Positions 62,015 through 64,000 of a stretch of 64,000 nucleotides of DNA are shown in pieces. Source of the stretch: Flavobacterium rhamnosiphilum (GTDB taxonomy: Bacteria; Bacteroidota; Bacteroidia; Flavobacteriales; Flavobacteriaceae); the NCBI RefSeq assembly GCF_004349195.1, contig NZ_SMLG01000004.1, forward strand, positions 124,001-188,000. Reading direction: 5' to 3'. Position 1 is the first letter of the stretch, and each line of letters opens with the position of its first letter. The notes under the pieces were generated by a model. It searched no databases, had not been told where the DNA came from, and saw only the letters and a list, made by a program, of their open reading frames with translations. The position numbers and the translations under genes are program-made.

Positions 62015-62812
62015 TTAATTAATATGATCATCTGCTTTGATAATGAAAACAATAGAAGGTGTAATAATAATTTTTTTAAATTTTGAATCTCTTTCTGCTT
62101 TGCCAGATAGATTTTTTCTTGTGACATCGGACGCAGCCTGCTCGTCAACTAATTGCTTGATAAACCCAACCATGCCGTAGCTATGGCATGGCATAGTAGC
62201 AGATAGCACCGGCAGTTTTCGTGTTATAAAATTTGGAGTAAACTTTAACAATCCTCTACGGATTTTTTGTGATAGTCTCACACAGAAATGACTAACCTTA
62301 CTAGGAGGTTGAGAAAAGATATTATAGTCAAGGCTTTTGCCATCGGGCCAGTCATTCCAGTAACCGGTACCCCAATCCTCAATAGCATAAAGACCTCCTG
62401 GCTTAAGATGGTTATCAAACAGATGCCAGAAAGCAATCTTGGTTAATTCACCGATATGGGATGCGTCATCGATAATAATATCATACCCATCTGGAGCAAT
62501 TTCGTTTGCCACCTCAGATAAAAACTTTGTATCCGCCTGGCTGCCTTTATACATATAAATATTTTCCACAGGCTTAAATTTTTCTGGAAGATTCAAATCT
62601 ATACCAACAATCTTGCTAAAAGGGAAATAATCATGCCATAGTTGGAGTGAGCCTCCTTTAAGGATTCCTAGTTCTAACAGAGTTATTTTTTTCCCAATCC
62701 AAGGCTCCAGAATAGGATCGTATCTATCTAAATAGTTACTGGGTATTTTATCTGTATCATATTCCTCGTAATTAAGATTAGGCTTCCTCTTAAAATCATC
62801 CCTCGCTTTCAT
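62015..62812 (-). CDS. SAM-dependent methyltransferase, CmcI/macrocin-type
   Basis: A 265-residue protein. Motif I is TLLELGILKGGSLQLWHDYF near residue 45, followed by KIVGIDLN; the second acidic motif is YDIIIDDASHIGEL near 112, then LKPGGLYAIEDWGTGYW near 135. This is the layout of cephalosporin-hydroxylase-like (CmcI) and sugar O-methyltransferases. The probable substrate is a polysaccharide or glycolipid sugar. No other glycan genes are adjacent. A 12-bp hairpin lies 47 bp before its start codon. Confidence 0.78.
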   Translation of the reverse strand: MKARDDFKRKPNLNYEEYDTDKIPSNYLDRYDPILEPWIGKKITLLELGILKGGSLQLWHDYFPFSKIVGIDLNLPEKFKPVENIYMYKGSQADTKFLSEVANEIAPDGYDIIIDDASHIGELTKIAFWHLFDNHLKPGGLYAIEDWGTGYWNDWPDGKSLDYNIFSQPPSKVSHFCVRLSQKIRRGLLKFTPNFITRKLPVLSATMPCHSYGMVGFIKQLVDEQAASDVTRKNLSGKAERDSKFKKIIITPSIVFIIKADDHIN

Positions 62813-63201
62813 AATTTTTAATTTTATTTGTTATTGTTTGAATTACAGGTAACTTGTATATACTCGCTACAAAGTAGCGAGTATACGTCCATATTTATGG
62901 GCTTTGCGTTATAATTTGTTTTTCATGTTCAACAAACTTAATGATTTTACTTACGGAAAACTAATCTAAAATTGAAAAGAAATCTGAATGATTTTAAAAA
63001 AAATCGACTAAATATCACTTCTAAATCTTAATTTTTACGTTTACTTTTTCTTCGGGCTAAATAGTACTCCTTATTGCTGTTTGGCACTATTGGTTTTTAG
63101 AAATAGTTCAAAAAAAAATCTTAAAATAATGGTTTTCTATGGTGCTTTCTTGGTTGTTTTTAGTATTTTGGCTGTAGAATCATTTATAATTACTGATTAG
63201 T
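62813..63201. other. Divergent intergenic region with a perfect hairpin
   Basis: TATACTCGCTAC at 62859-62870 and GTAGCGAGTATA at 62874-62885 form a perfect 12-bp stem with a three-base loop, in the leader of the methyltransferase gene. It could be an operator or a leader RNA structure. No gene is present in the rest. Confidence 0.6.
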
Positions 63202-64000
63202 ATGAAATATAGAGTCGCTACTCCGTCATTAAATCTAAGAGATTTTCCGGCAACGCATGATAATTCCAAAATTTTAATACAAATACCTTTTAGACATACC
63301 GTTAAATTAATTGAGAAAACAGCATCAGATTGGTGGAAAGTAAAACTTTTAAACACTGAAAAAGAAGGGTTTGTGTTTTCAAAAGATATCGAGCTCGTGG
63401 ATGAAACCAATGAGAAAATAACTGATATTGAAGTGCCTAATTTTGAACCGGGTGCGAAAGCAAGTCTGGACAGTAAGGAGGAAACGTACAAACCTATTGG
63501 CGATCCTTCAATTCCTTTTAGGGATTTAACGAGTCTGGAGTCTAAACTGACGTCAATTCGAAACATAATCAATGCGCTGGATGTTTCAAAAAGTTTCCGG
63601 TATCAGAAAGATGCATCGGATACCTATTGTAATATTTATTCTTTTGATTATTGTTTTTTTGCCAAGGTCTATATCCCCAGACTGAGATGGACTGATAGGG
63701 CAATCGAGCAACTGGAGAAAGGGAACGAAGTAGCATTGGTTTTCGATGATACGGTAAAGCCTTTTTATTCAAACTATATTTATGACTGGTTTTTGCAATC
63801 GGGGAATGAGTTTGGATGGGAAAGAATCGGTGATGTTGATGAACTTCAAAAGAAAGTAAATGCCAATGGTGGAGTAGGAATCATCTGTGCCAAAAGATTT
63901 GTCTTGAATAAATCAGGGCATATTGTTGTGGTGGTTCCAGAAACGGACACTGATAAAGCCTATAGGAAAGACGGCAAAGTAATTTATCCGTTGCAGTCCC
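63202..64000 (+). CDS. SH3b plus Cys/His peptidase-like protein (3' end outside window)
   Basis: The frame opens with ATG at 63202 (MKYRVATPSLNLRDFPATHD) and stays open to the end of the window, 266 codons. Residues of about 1-75 form an SH3b-like domain (LIEKTASDWWKVKLL, EGFVFSKDIEL). After a linker, SDTYCNIYSFDYCFFAKVYI and PRLRWTDRAIEQL supply a probable catalytic Cys, and NKSGHIVVVVPE a His, the pattern of CHAP/NlpC-P60-like cell-wall hydrolases. No signal peptide is seen, which would fit an injected effector or a phage-type lysin. The assignment is inference from motifs; the end is missing. Confidence 0.6.
   Translation, partial: MKYRVATPSLNLRDFPATHDNSKILIQIPFRHTVKLIEKTASDWWKVKLLNTEKEGFVFSKDIELVDETNEKITDIEVPNFEPGAKASLDSKEETYKPIGDPSIPFRDLTSLESKLTSIRNIINALDVSKSFRYQKDASDTYCNIYSFDYCFFAKVYIPRLRWTDRAIEQLEKGNEVALVFDDTVKPFYSNYIYDWFLQSGNEFGWERIGDVDELQKKVNANGGVGIICAKRFVLNKSGHIVVVVPETDTDKAYRKDGKVIYPLQS

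Noticed and set aside
61864..62148. Small frames around the methyltransferase stop
   Set aside because: They consist of the duplicated non-coding unit and of shadow frames of the methyltransferase gene.

Overview
The window is a stretch of Bacteroidota chromosome, most likely a Flavobacterium or close relative. The evidence is the low G+C content, paired SusC/SusD outer-membrane proteins, many lipoproteins with a short SSC-type lipobox, promoter elements of the TTTG-N20-TAnnTTTG type (clearest at 41399-41430), a tmRNA tag ending in ALAA, a DUF3494 ice-binding lipoprotein, and dispersed hairpin repeats. The ice-binding protein suggests a cold or ice-associated habitat. No tRNA, rRNA or CRISPR array was seen.

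Region 1 (1-13891) is the most distinctive part. After a truncated glycosyltransferase and a beta-propeller/phosphoesterase lipoprotein comes a tight plus-strand operon: SusC-like receptor, SusD-like lipoprotein, a 28-residue mini-lipoprotein, an alkaline-phosphatase-superfamily enzyme, a DUF5690 MFS carrier, a TIGR03364-type FAD oxidoreductase and a TIGR03351-type phosphonatase-like HAD hydrolase. The last two are the proposed pair for oxidative deamination of an aminophosphonate followed by C-P bond cleavage. I read the operon as an outer-membrane-to-cytoplasm route for a phosphonate, probably an esterified aminophosphonate. A convergent XRE/cupin regulator follows.

Region 2 (14283-31719) is mostly core or common genes: a Fic protein with a CCGCA/TGCGG operator array, tmRNA, a serine hydrolase, a saccharopine-dehydrogenase-like enzyme behind a large palindrome, a luciferase-like monooxygenase, fumarase, a TonB-type receptor, an ArsC-like protein, a CPBP protease, MenE, DoxX, an outer-membrane barrel, an acyl-CoA carboxylase beta subunit and LpxD.

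Region 3 (32193-40078) is an AT-rich accessory island. It holds unrelated, same-strand genes (GNAT, DMT exporter, LysE, Crp-like, MBL fold, LD-carboxypeptidase and a frameshifted DinB), then the ice-binding protein and a decayed IS630 element whose transposase carries two inverted copies of one 46-47 bp insert.

Region 4 (40212-59138) returns to core functions: prfB with its programmed frameshift, threonine aldolase, YbaB, oligopeptidase B, a cysteine-synthase-family enzyme, YebC, a gcvT/S41 protease/surface-protein operon, NnrD, a HipA-like kinase overlapping a DUF3037 gene, a flavoprotein, an S10 carboxypeptidase, an AHSA1 protein and a GNAT. Palindromic repeats sit between several of these genes.

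Region 5 (59395-64000) holds small secreted or membrane proteins, a repeat-rich gap, a SAM methyltransferase, and the start of an SH3b plus Cys/His protein that runs off the window.
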